From assembly GCA_964597315.1 (NCBI GenBank), contig CAZQXD010000022.1, forward strand, positions 1 through 61,032: 61,032 nt of DNA, written 5' to 3'. Positions 25,025 through 32,799 of the stretch are shown here, piece after piece (position 1 is the first letter of the stretch; each line of letters starts with the position of its first letter). Source of the DNA: CAZQXD01 sp964597315 (GTDB lineage: Bacteria > Pseudomonadota > Gammaproteobacteria > Competibacterales > Competibacteraceae). The notes beneath the pieces were generated by a model. That model was not told the DNA's origin, did not search any database, and saw only the letters and a list, made by a program, of their open reading frames with translations. The position numbers were made by a program, and so were the translations under genes.

Positions 25025-28000
25025 ATGAACCGCCCACCGGACTCAGGTGATAAGGCCTACCGGCTGGATCTGGACAATCAGTGCCTGCTGCGTGGCGAAC
25101 AGCGCGTCCAACTCACCCCCAAGGCGTTCGCCGTGCTGGAACACCTGCGCCACCGGCGGGGTACGCTGGTGACCAAGGATGAGTTGCTGGCGGCGGTCTG
25201 GCCACGGGTGTTCGTGGGCGACGCGGTGCTCAAGGTGGCGGTGCGGGAAATACGCAAAGCCCTGCGGGACGATCCCAAGACCCCCCGTTACATTGAAACC
25301 CTGCATCGGCGTGGCTACCGCCTCATCGGCGATTTACCCTTGATCTCGGCCTCCCCGTTGCCTTCGCCCACCCCCGCTAGGTTAGCCGCCCCTAGCGTCG
25401 CCCAGGTTCCACCGGGCCGTGAATCGGCCTGGCGGCGCTTGGATAGCTGCTGGAGTGAGGCCCTTCAAGGTCGCCGTCAATGGTTGTTGGCGGGTGGCGA
25501 GCCAGGGGTTGGCAAAACCACGCTGGTGGATGCCTGGCTGGCCGCCCTGCCCCCCACCGACGGCTCGTTGTGGGCCAAAGGTCACTGCCTGGAACAGCGC
25601 GGCGGGGGGGAATCCTATCTGGCGGTGCTGGATGCCCTGGGCCGCTTGTGCAAGGGGTTTCAGGGCGCCCGTGTCAAGGGCCTGCTGGCCAGCAACGCTC
25701 CCGGCTGGTTATTGCAACTGCCCTGGTTGTTGGAAAAATCCGAACTCGCCGAGTTGCGCGAGAAATTGTTCGGCTTCACCGGCGAACGCATGCTGCGGGA
25801 ATTGGCCGTGGCCCTGGAAACCCTCACCCATGACAGTCCCTTGATTCTGGTGTTCGAGGACTTGCACTGGGCCGACCATGCCACTTTAGAATTGCTGGAT
25901 TATCTGGCCCGTCGGGATGAACCGGCTCGGCTATTGGTGGTGAGTACGTTTCGCCCTGGGGAGATCGAAGGCGGACACCACCCCCTGGCCGACCTGCGCC
26001 GGGAGCTGAACTTGCATGGCCGTTGTCGGGAACTGCTCCTAGACAGCCTAGACCCGGAGGCGCTGGAGGCCTATTTGGAACAGCGGCTGGTCGGTCCACC
26101 TCCCCCAGAACTGGCCGCCACTCTTTATCGGCGCACCGGGGGCCATCCCTTGTTTCTGGCCCGGGCCGTGGATTTTCTGCTGGAAGAACAGGTACTCGTA
26201 AAAGATCAAGGAGACTGGACCCTGACCCGACCGGCCCAGGACCTGGACATTGCCCTACCCCCGGGCCTGCAACAGGTGCTGGAGCGGCAGATGCAGCGCC
26301 TGGATGACAGTCAGCGGGCGCTGCTATCGGTGGCCGCCTTGGCAGGGATGAAATTCACCGCCGCCGCCGTGGCGACCTTGTTGGAGATCGACTTGCTGGA
26401 TGCAGAGGACCGCTGTGAAGAAATCGTCCAGGGAAAAGGCTGGTTAAAACGGGCCGAGGCGGTGCAATGGCCGGATGGCACCTTGAGCGGCGCCTATCGA
26501 TTTGTGCATGTGCTGTACCGGGATGCCTGGTACGACACCCTACCCATGGCTCGCCGCCGCCGCTTGCATCTGGCCCTGGCCCGACGCTTGGAAACCGGCT
26601 GGCAGGGTCAGCACGCGGCGGTGGCCGCCGAGCTGGCTGGCCATTTCCTGCATGCCAGGGAGGCTGGCCCGGCTATCGACTGGCTGTCCCGAACCGCCGA
26701 CGTGGACGCCGCCCGCTTCGCCCACCGAGAAGCCAGCGCCCGCCTGGAACAAGCCATGACGCTGCTGCCCCGGCTCGAACCCGCCCGGCGTCGGGAGTTG
26801 GAACCGGCGCTGCTGGAACGGCTCAATCAGCAACGGTTGGCCGCCGGTCGGCTGGATCAAGTTATCGACGGCTGCCAACGCCTGGCCGAACTGGCCAGGG
26901 AACAGCAGAACCCCGCCCTGGAGGCACGGGCCTTACTCGCCTTGGGCAACGCCTTGTTCTGGGTAGACCGGCAGGGCTGTCTGGCCGCCGCCGACCAGGC
27001 CATGGCCCGGGTCAAGGACCTGCCCGATCCCTTGCAGCAAGCCCAGGTGCGCGGCTGGCAGGCCCATTGGCAATGCCTGATCCGGGGCTACTCACCGGAC
27101 CATGAAGCCGCATACCGGCAGGCCGTGACCGTCGCCCGCCAGGCTGGGGACCGCATCATGGAATGCCAGCATTTGCCCCTGCTGGCCTGGCTGTTGTCCT
27201 TGCAATCCCGCTACACCGAGGCCGTGGAGGCCGCCGCCGAAGGCCAACGCCTGGCCCGTGAACTGGGGGATGGACGACAATACCTGAGCTGCCAGTTCTT
27301 TCGGGCCTGGGCTTTGTTCTACGCTGGGCGCTGGGGAGAGATGCAAACAGCCATGACCGAGGGACTGACCCTAGCGGACAAGAACGGCCACCTACCCTGG
27401 AGCATCCATTTCCGCCTCCAGCAAGCTTGGCTGCGGCTACATTGTTTTGATTTCACGGGAGCTTTGCAGCTATGTCAGCCGGTGGCGGAACGCCTGGCCC
27501 ACGCAACACCGGGCAGCGAGGGGTTTTTATGCCTGATCCTGATGGCCCGGATTCATCTGGGATTGGGCAGCGTGGATGCCTCCCGGGACTGCCTGGAGCG
27601 CATTGACGCCTGGCTGCGAGACAAGCCCCAAGCCATGGACTGGGTGCTGGGCCTGCCTTGGCGGGCAGCCCTGGCCGAGCAACAGGCCGCAGCCGGGGAT
27701 TGGGCCGCCTGCCGGGAGACGGCCCGGACCCTGAGCAGCGTGGCGGATGGACCGGGCGAGCGCAGCTACCAGGTGCTGGCCAGGGCCTGGGAGGCCGAGG
27801 CGGCCCTGGCTCTCGGTGATTCCGGCGGCGCCGAAGCGGCCCTGGCCGCAGGCGGGACAATACTGACCCAGGGCGCCGCGCCCATGGCGGCCTGGCGTCT
27901 GCATGGGGCCGCCATGGGCGTCTGTCAGGCCGCTCAAGATCCCTCCGGCGCGGACCAGGCGCGACGCATGGCAATGGCCGTTCTGAACAGCCTGGCGGAC

Positions 28001-28075
28001 TCCCTGGAACCGGGCGACCCCTTGCGGGCCAGTCTGCTGGAGGCGGCGCCGATGGGCGATACGCAAGGCATATGA
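25025..28075 (+). CDS. OmpR-type DNA-binding / STAND ATPase / TPR regulator
   Basis: Three parts are visible in 1016 residues. An N-terminal winged helix of the Trans_reg_C type (about 8-105: KAFAVLEHLRHRRGTLVTKDELLAAVWP, then VREIRKALRDDPKTPRYIETLHRRGYRL). An AAA/STAND ATPase (about 125-420) with Walker A GGEPGVGKTT and Walker B LILVFEDLHWAD. A long helical TPR-like C-terminal region (about 560-1000). This architecture resembles signal-dependent activators that oligomerise on ligand binding; the ligand is unknown. The ATG at 25025 has AAAGGAG at a suitable distance, while GTG 25013 abuts it. The stop overlaps the kinase start (ATGA). It is divergent from the RTX gene. Confidence 0.85.
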   Translation: MNRPPDSGDKAYRLDLDNQCLLRGEQRVQLTPKAFAVLEHLRHRRGTLVTKDELLAAVWPRVFVGDAVLKVAVREIRKALRDDPKTPRYIETLHRRGYRLIGDLPLISASPLPSPTPARLAAPSVAQVPPGRESAWRRLDSCWSEALQGRRQWLLAGGEPGVGKTTLVDAWLAALPPTDGSLWAKGHCLEQRGGGESYLAVLDALGRLCKGFQGARVKGLLASNAPGWLLQLPWLLEKSELAELREKLFGFTGERMLRELAVALETLTHDSPLILVFEDLHWADHATLELLDYLARRDEPARLLVVSTFRPGEIEGGHHPLADLRRELNLHGRCRELLLDSLDPEALEAYLEQRLVGPPPPELAATLYRRTGGHPLFLARAVDFLLEEQVLVKDQGDWTLTRPAQDLDIALPPGLQQVLERQMQRLDDSQRALLSVAALAGMKFTAAAVATLLEIDLLDAEDRCEEIVQGKGWLKRAEAVQWPDGTLSGAYRFVHVLYRDAWYDTLPMARRRRLHLALARRLETGWQGQHAAVAAELAGHFLHAREAGPAIDWLSRTADVDAARFAHREASARLEQAMTLLPRLEPARRRELEPALLERLNQQRLAAGRLDQVIDGCQRLAELAREQQNPALEARALLALGNALFWVDRQGCLAAADQAMARVKDLPDPLQQAQVRGWQAHWQCLIRGYSPDHEAAYRQAVTVARQAGDRIMECQHLPLLAWLLSLQSRYTEAVEAAAEGQRLARELGDGRQYLSCQFFRAWALFYAGRWGEMQTAMTEGLTLADKNGHLPWSIHFRLQQAWLRLHCFDFTGALQLCQPVAERLAHATPGSEGFLCLILMARIHLGLGSVDASRDCLERIDAWLRDKPQAMDWVLGLPWRAALAEQQAAAGDWAACRETARTLSSVADGPGERSYQVLARAWEAEAALALGDSGGAEAALAAGGTILTQGAAPMAAWRLHGAAMGVCQAAQDPSGADQARRMAMAVLNSLADSLEPGDPLRASLLEAAPMGDTQGI

Positions 28076-30471
28076 CCGACCTCAAGAGTACCGCCGCCGA
28101 ACTGGACAAGCGGACCCGCCAGCAGGCGATGGTGGCTGACCTGGGGCTGCGGGCCATGCATTTTGGAAATGTTCAGGCCCTGATGGACGAGGCGGTGCGG
28201 TTGGTTGCCCAGGCCCTTGGGGCGCGGTCTTGCGAGGTATTCGAACTGCGACCTGGCGGCGAAGAACTGCTGCTTCGGGCGGGAGCCGGTAGGTCCCGAA
28301 AACCGGCCCGGATGAGCGCCGACATTAGCTCCCTGGCTGGCTATGCCTTGACCGCGCAATCCCCCGTGGTAGTGGATGACCTGTCCAAGGAAACCCGCTT
28401 TACCCGCCTGGCCCTGGCCGCCGAAAATGACGCTGTCAGTGGTATCGGCGTGGTCATCCAGGACCGCCGGCAGCCCTACGGGGTATTGAGCGCCCACAGC
28501 AATAAGGTCCGGCATTTCACCCATCAGGATGGGGCGTTTCTCCAAAGCATCGCTAATATCCTGTCCGGGGCCATCCAACGACGCCAGGACCGCCATGCCA
28601 TCCAGCGCCAGGAAAAACGTTTCCTAGCGTTGATGGACGTCACCACGGCCATAGTGTGGATCGCCGACGGCGTCGGCGCGTTTGTGAAGCCTCAGCCTTC
28701 CTGGGAGTCTCATACCGGCCAGCCCTGGGAACGGCACGCGGGTTTCGGCTGGCTGGATATGCTGCATCCAGACGACCGGGAGTCGATCTTCCAGAGTTGG
28801 AGCCGGAACTTGAAACTAGGCAGGGAATACCGGGCCTCGGGGCGATTATGGAGCGCCGCCGCCCAGGATTTTCGCTACTTCGAGGTGTGGGCCGTGCCGT
28901 TGCGGGACGCCGTCGGTGGCCCCGTCCAGGAATGGGTCGGCATCGTCCAAGACGTGGATGAGCGTCACCGGGCACAAGCCGCCCTGACTGAAAGCGAGAA
29001 CCGTTTTCGGGAACTCACCGAAGCCATGCCCCAAATCGTCTGGACGACCCAGAGCGACGGTTTCGTGGATTATGTCAATCGTCGCTGGACCGAGCTGACT
29101 GGTTTTTCCCTGAAAGATACCCGTGGGAAGGCCCGCTGGGTCGAGGCCATCCACCCCGATGACCAGGAAATAACCCTGGCGCGGTTCCAGGACGCCGTGG
29201 AGCGGGGCATCATCTATGAGAGCGAATCCCGTTACCGGATGCGCGATGGGAGCTATCGCTGGTTTTTGAACCGGGGCTTGCCGGTGCGCGGCCCTCATAA
29301 CCGTATCGTCCGCTGGCTGGGCACTTGCACCGATATCGACGACCAGAAGCGCACCCAGGAATTGCTGTCCCAGGCCGACCGCCAGAAGAATGAATTTCTG
29401 GCCATGCTGGCCCATGAGCTACGCAACCCACTGGCGCCGATCCGCGCCTGCGCCCAAATGATGGGTTTGATGCACCTCAACGATCCCAGGCTGGAGGAAC
29501 TGAGTAACACCCTGGAACGCCAGACCAATCATCTGGCCCGGCTGGTGGATGACCTGTTGGACGTCTCCCGGATCACCCAAGGACGGATCGAGCTGCGCAA
29601 GCAACGGCTGCGCCTGGACGACGTGGTCAAGGACGCCGTGGCCACGGTCCAGCCCCTACTGGACAGCCGTGGCCACCGCTTGGCACTGGAGCTGCCACGC
29701 CAGCCCTTGTGGCTGGACGCCGATCCTACCCGGCTCACCCAGATCGTCGCCAATTTGTTGAGCAATGCGGCTAAATATACCCCTCAAGCAGGCTGTATCC
29801 AGATCTCGGCCTGTCCCGATCAGGACCAGATCGTCATTCGGGTGCGAGATAACGGCAAGGGCATCGCCCCGGACCAACTGGAACGGGTTTTTGACTTGTT
29901 TAGCCAGAACGCCCCCACCCTGGACCGGAGTAGCGGCGGCCTGGGTCTGGGGCTGACCCTGGTTAAACGGCTGGCCCAGATGCACGGTGGCGATGCGCTT
30001 GCCCATAGCGAAGGCCCCGGTCAGGGCAGTGAATTCCTGGTCCGGCTGCCCGCCGCCAAACTGCCCGCCGGTCCCGAAACCCGCCCACGGGTGGATCACA
30101 GTCCGCGCGATCCGGCGATCGGGCAAAGGCGTATCCTGGTAGTGGACGACAACCACGATGCGGCCTCTTCCCTCACCCGGTTGCTTGCTTTGCTGGGCCA
30201 CCATACCCGCGCCACCTACGACGGCCGCAGCGCCCTGGAGCAAGTTTCGGACTTCGACCCGGAGGTGGTGCTGCTGGATATCGGTTTGCCAGAACTGGAC
30301 GGTTATCAGGTAGCCCGGCGGTTGCGGGCCATGAAAGGCGGCCAAGAGCGGTTGCTGATCGCCATCACCGGCTATGGCCAGGAGCATGACTGGCGCCAGG
30401 CCATGGCCGCCGGCTTCGACCACCATCTGCTCAAGCCGGTGGATGTGAACGTGCTGAAAAAACTGCTGTGA
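28072..30471 (+). CDS. Hybrid sensor histidine kinase (GAF-PAS-PAS-HisKA-HATPase-REC)
   Basis: The 799-residue soluble kinase contains a GAF domain (about 25-165), two PAS domains (about 185-305 and 312-430), a HisKA domain with phospho-acceptor His448 in AMLAHELRNPLAPI, an ATPase domain (N box LLSNAAKY, G1 DNGKGI, G2 GGLGLGLTLVK) and a C-terminal receiver domain with Asp736 in VVLLDIGLPELDGYQ. No membrane segment is present, so it senses an intracellular signal. Its start overlaps the STAND regulator stop by four bases, so the two are translated together. No separate response regulator is adjacent. Confidence 0.93.
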   Translation: MTDLKSTAAELDKRTRQQAMVADLGLRAMHFGNVQALMDEAVRLVAQALGARSCEVFELRPGGEELLLRAGAGRSRKPARMSADISSLAGYALTAQSPVVVDDLSKETRFTRLALAAENDAVSGIGVVIQDRRQPYGVLSAHSNKVRHFTHQDGAFLQSIANILSGAIQRRQDRHAIQRQEKRFLALMDVTTAIVWIADGVGAFVKPQPSWESHTGQPWERHAGFGWLDMLHPDDRESIFQSWSRNLKLGREYRASGRLWSAAAQDFRYFEVWAVPLRDAVGGPVQEWVGIVQDVDERHRAQAALTESENRFRELTEAMPQIVWTTQSDGFVDYVNRRWTELTGFSLKDTRGKARWVEAIHPDDQEITLARFQDAVERGIIYESESRYRMRDGSYRWFLNRGLPVRGPHNRIVRWLGTCTDIDDQKRTQELLSQADRQKNEFLAMLAHELRNPLAPIRACAQMMGLMHLNDPRLEELSNTLERQTNHLARLVDDLLDVSRITQGRIELRKQRLRLDDVVKDAVATVQPLLDSRGHRLALELPRQPLWLDADPTRLTQIVANLLSNAAKYTPQAGCIQISACPDQDQIVIRVRDNGKGIAPDQLERVFDLFSQNAPTLDRSSGGLGLGLTLVKRLAQMHGGDALAHSEGPGQGSEFLVRLPAAKLPAGPETRPRVDHSPRDPAIGQRRILVVDDNHDAASSLTRLLALLGHHTRATYDGRSALEQVSDFDPEVVLLDIGLPELDGYQVARRLRAMKGGQERLLIAITGYGQEHDWRQAMAAGFDHHLLKPVDVNVLKKLL

Positions 30472-30563
30472 CCGGCGCCAATTGATCCACGCCGCTGCTT
30501 CGCTGCCCCCTCGGGCATCGGCACACATCGCGTCAAAGGCTATCCCGTGGAGGATTGTGCAAC

Positions 30564-31676
30564 ATGCAAACTATCGCTCCGATCCTGGCGTTTAGCGCCC
30601 TGTTCCTATCCCTGTCTTGCGCTAACCTGGCCGCCGCCCCACCCGTGGAGCGGGTGGAACTGCCGCCGGGTTTCGTCATTGAGGTTTGGGCCGACGGCCT
30701 GCCCAATGCCCGCACCCTAACCCTGGGCGACAAGGGTACGGTGTTCGTGGGCACCCGCCGGGCCGGTCGGGTTTACGCCCTGCGCGATGAAGACGGCGAT
30801 GGCCGGGCGGAGCGGGTCTGGGTGCTGGCCCAGGGTCTGAACATGCCCAACGGCATCGCCCTGCGCGACGGCGATCTCTATGTGGCGGCGGTGGACCGGC
30901 TGTTACGCTATCCTGCCATCGAGGAACATCTGAATGATCCGCCCACGCCGGAAGTGCTGCGCGACGATCTCCCAAAGGACGCCCATCATGGCTGGCGCTA
31001 TATCGGCTTCGGTCCCGACGGCAAGCTCTACCTGCCGGTGGGCGCTCCCTGCAATATCTGCGACCGGGAAGGCTATGCCCAACTCCGGCGCATGGACCCG
31101 GATGGACGTAACGAGGAGGTCTATGCCCAGGGACTGCGCAACACCGTGGGCTTCACCTGGAACCCGGATAGCGACGAGTTGTGGATCACCGAAAATGGCC
31201 GGGACTGGTTGGGGGATAACCGTCCTCCCGACGAGTTGAACCACGCCCCCCGACCTGGCCTGCATTTTGGCTACCCTTACTGCCATGGCCGGGATATCCC
31301 TGACCCGGAGTTCGGCAAGGGCCGAAGCTGCGCCGACTACAGGCCCCCCGCCCAGGAACTCGGTCCCCATGTGGCTCCCTTGGGGATTGTATTTTATACC
31401 GGCGATCAGTTCCCACCGGAGTACCGGGGCCAGGCGTTTATCGCCGAACACGGGTCCTGGAACCGCAGTGAGAAGATCGGCTACCGGGTCAGCCTGGTGC
31501 GCTTCGAAAACGGCCGCCCTGTGGACTACCTGACCTTTGCCCAGGGCTGGCTGGACGGGGAACGGTTTTGGGGCCGACCCGCCTATCTGCTGCAGTTGCC
31601 CGATGGTTCCTTGTTGCTGTCCGATGACCATGTGGGAGCCATCTACCGGATTAGCTACCGTGAGGGAGATGCGTAG
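30564..31676 (+). CDS. PQQ-dependent sugar (sorbosone-type) dehydrogenase-like protein
   Basis: The 370-residue product begins with a signal peptide (residues 1 to about 24, ending ANLAAA) and forms a six-bladed beta-propeller of the glucose/sorbosone dehydrogenase family. Family motifs include MPNGIALRDGDLYVA, HHGWRYIGFGPDGKLYLPVGAPCN and AFIAEHGSWNR. Members oxidise sugars in the periplasm with PQQ, though many lack demonstrated activity. The ATG at 30564 has GGAGG ten bases upstream. No PQQ biosynthesis genes are present nearby. Confidence 0.85.
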   Translation: MQTIAPILAFSALFLSLSCANLAAAPPVERVELPPGFVIEVWADGLPNARTLTLGDKGTVFVGTRRAGRVYALRDEDGDGRAERVWVLAQGLNMPNGIALRDGDLYVAAVDRLLRYPAIEEHLNDPPTPEVLRDDLPKDAHHGWRYIGFGPDGKLYLPVGAPCNICDREGYAQLRRMDPDGRNEEVYAQGLRNTVGFTWNPDSDELWITENGRDWLGDNRPPDELNHAPRPGLHFGYPYCHGRDIPDPEFGKGRSCADYRPPAQELGPHVAPLGIVFYTGDQFPPEYRGQAFIAEHGSWNRSEKIGYRVSLVRFENGRPVDYLTFAQGWLDGERFWGRPAYLLQLPDGSLLLSDDHVGAIYRISYREGDA

Positions 31677-31770
31677 TGTTTTCCGGCGATCATGGATACA
31701 CTAGATACAGAGCCTAACCATAATCATAATTCTATTCGTGCTACTTCCAATCCATTCAGGAGACTATGCC

Positions 31771-31929
31771 ATGACTCATTCGACCCTGCGTATCATAGCC
31801 CTCATCGCCCTGCTGCTCAGCCTGGGCGTCGCCCTGGGGGGTTGCAACACTATCCGTGGCGCCGGCCAGGACGTGGAAGCCGCTGGTGACGCCATCGAAG
31901 AGGAAGCCGAAGAGGCCAAGACCTATTGA
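31771..31929 (+). CDS. Entericidin-like lipoprotein
   Basis: The 52-residue product has a lipoprotein signal with lipobox LGGC, followed by CNTIRGAGQDVEAAGDAIEEEAEEA, the typical short amphipathic mature part of the entericidin A/B family. These small membrane lipoproteins are linked to envelope stress and stationary-phase lysis in E. coli. AGGAG lies before the ATG at 31771. Only one of the usual A/B pair is present. Confidence 0.88.
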   Translation: MTHSTLRIIALIALLLSLGVALGGCNTIRGAGQDVEAAGDAIEEEAEEAKTY

Positions 31930-31947
31930 TCGAGACCCTGGAAAGGA

Positions 31948-31975
31948 GGGTCGGGGCGCGCCCCGGCCCCCTTTT
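31948..31975 (+). terminator. Terminator after the entericidin gene
   Basis: A GC-rich hairpin (GGGTCGGGGC paired with GCCCCGGCCC, one G-U pair, 31948-31969) is followed by CCTTTT. The T run is short, so some read-through into the YdcF-like gene is possible. Confidence 0.6.
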
Positions 31976-32005
31976 CGCGCCGATTTCCACCCGTTTCGAA
32001 AACAC

Positions 32006-32764
32006 TTGCTGGAAACCCTGATTTTACCGCCCGGCGGCCCTATTTTACTGGGGCTACTGGGGCTTGTTCTGCTGACCTCCCGGCCACGTCTGGGCCTTGC
32101 CCTGTTAGCGGTCGGCGTCCTGAGCGCCTATCTGCTGAGCATTCCCATCACCGCCGTCCTGCTCAACCGGCTGAGCCAACCCTACCCGCCCTTGCCCGAA
32201 GCCCGCTGGGCCGACTCCAAAGCCGACGCCATTGTGGTGCTGGCCGGGGGGCTGCGTACCCACGCCCTGGCCTTTGGGGGCGTTACCCTGGCGCCCCGCA
32301 CCATCAGCCGGGTTCGTCACGCCGCCCGGCTGGCCCGCCGGACCGGCTTGCCGGTGATCGCTAGCGGCGGTTACCGCCATCTGGACGGTCCCAGCGAAGC
32401 GGAGCTGATGGGCAAGCTGCTGCATGACGAATTCCGTGTGCGGGGGGAAGTACTCATCGAGGAGACCAGCCAGACCACTCGGGAGAACGCTTGGAATACC
32501 GCCACCCTGTTGCAAACTCGGGGCTGGCGCCAAGTGCTGTTGGTCACCCAGGCCGCCCACATGGCCAGGGCCGTGGCGGCATTCCGCCGGGCTGGCGTGG
32601 TGGTGATTCCGGCCCCGACGCTGTTTTTCGACGACCAGCCCAATCCCGGCGATGTCTATTCCTGGCTACCCCAAATCGCCGACATGGAACAGATCCGCTA
32701 CGTGCTTCATGAGTGGCTGGGCAGGCTATGGTATCGCTGGCTAGATGGCCCGGCGCCGGACTGA
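32006..32764 (+). CDS. YdcF/ElyC-like (DUF218) membrane protein
   Basis: The product has two N-terminal hydrophobic helices (LGLLGLVLLTSRPRLGLALLAVGVLSAYLLS) and a DUF218 domain with the family motifs DAIVVLAGG, VIASGGY, IEETSQTTRENAWNTA and VLLVTQAAHMARAVAAFRRAG. In E. coli ElyC (YcbC) affects peptidoglycan and lipid carrier metabolism. No ATG is available; TTG at 32006 is the most plausible start after the upstream terminator but is uncertain. The frame is open further upstream, to 31856. Confidence 0.8.
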   Translation: MLETLILPPGGPILLGLLGLVLLTSRPRLGLALLAVGVLSAYLLSIPITAVLLNRLSQPYPPLPEARWADSKADAIVVLAGGLRTHALAFGGVTLAPRTISRVRHAARLARRTGLPVIASGGYRHLDGPSEAELMGKLLHDEFRVRGEVLIEETSQTTRENAWNTATLLQTRGWRQVLLVTQAAHMARAVAAFRRAGVVVIPAPTLFFDDQPNPGDVYSWLPQIADMEQIRYVLHEWLGRLWYRWLDGPAPD

Positions 32765-32799
32765 ACGAGGGCGTGGTTTGGGACCACGCAAGCCCCCAG

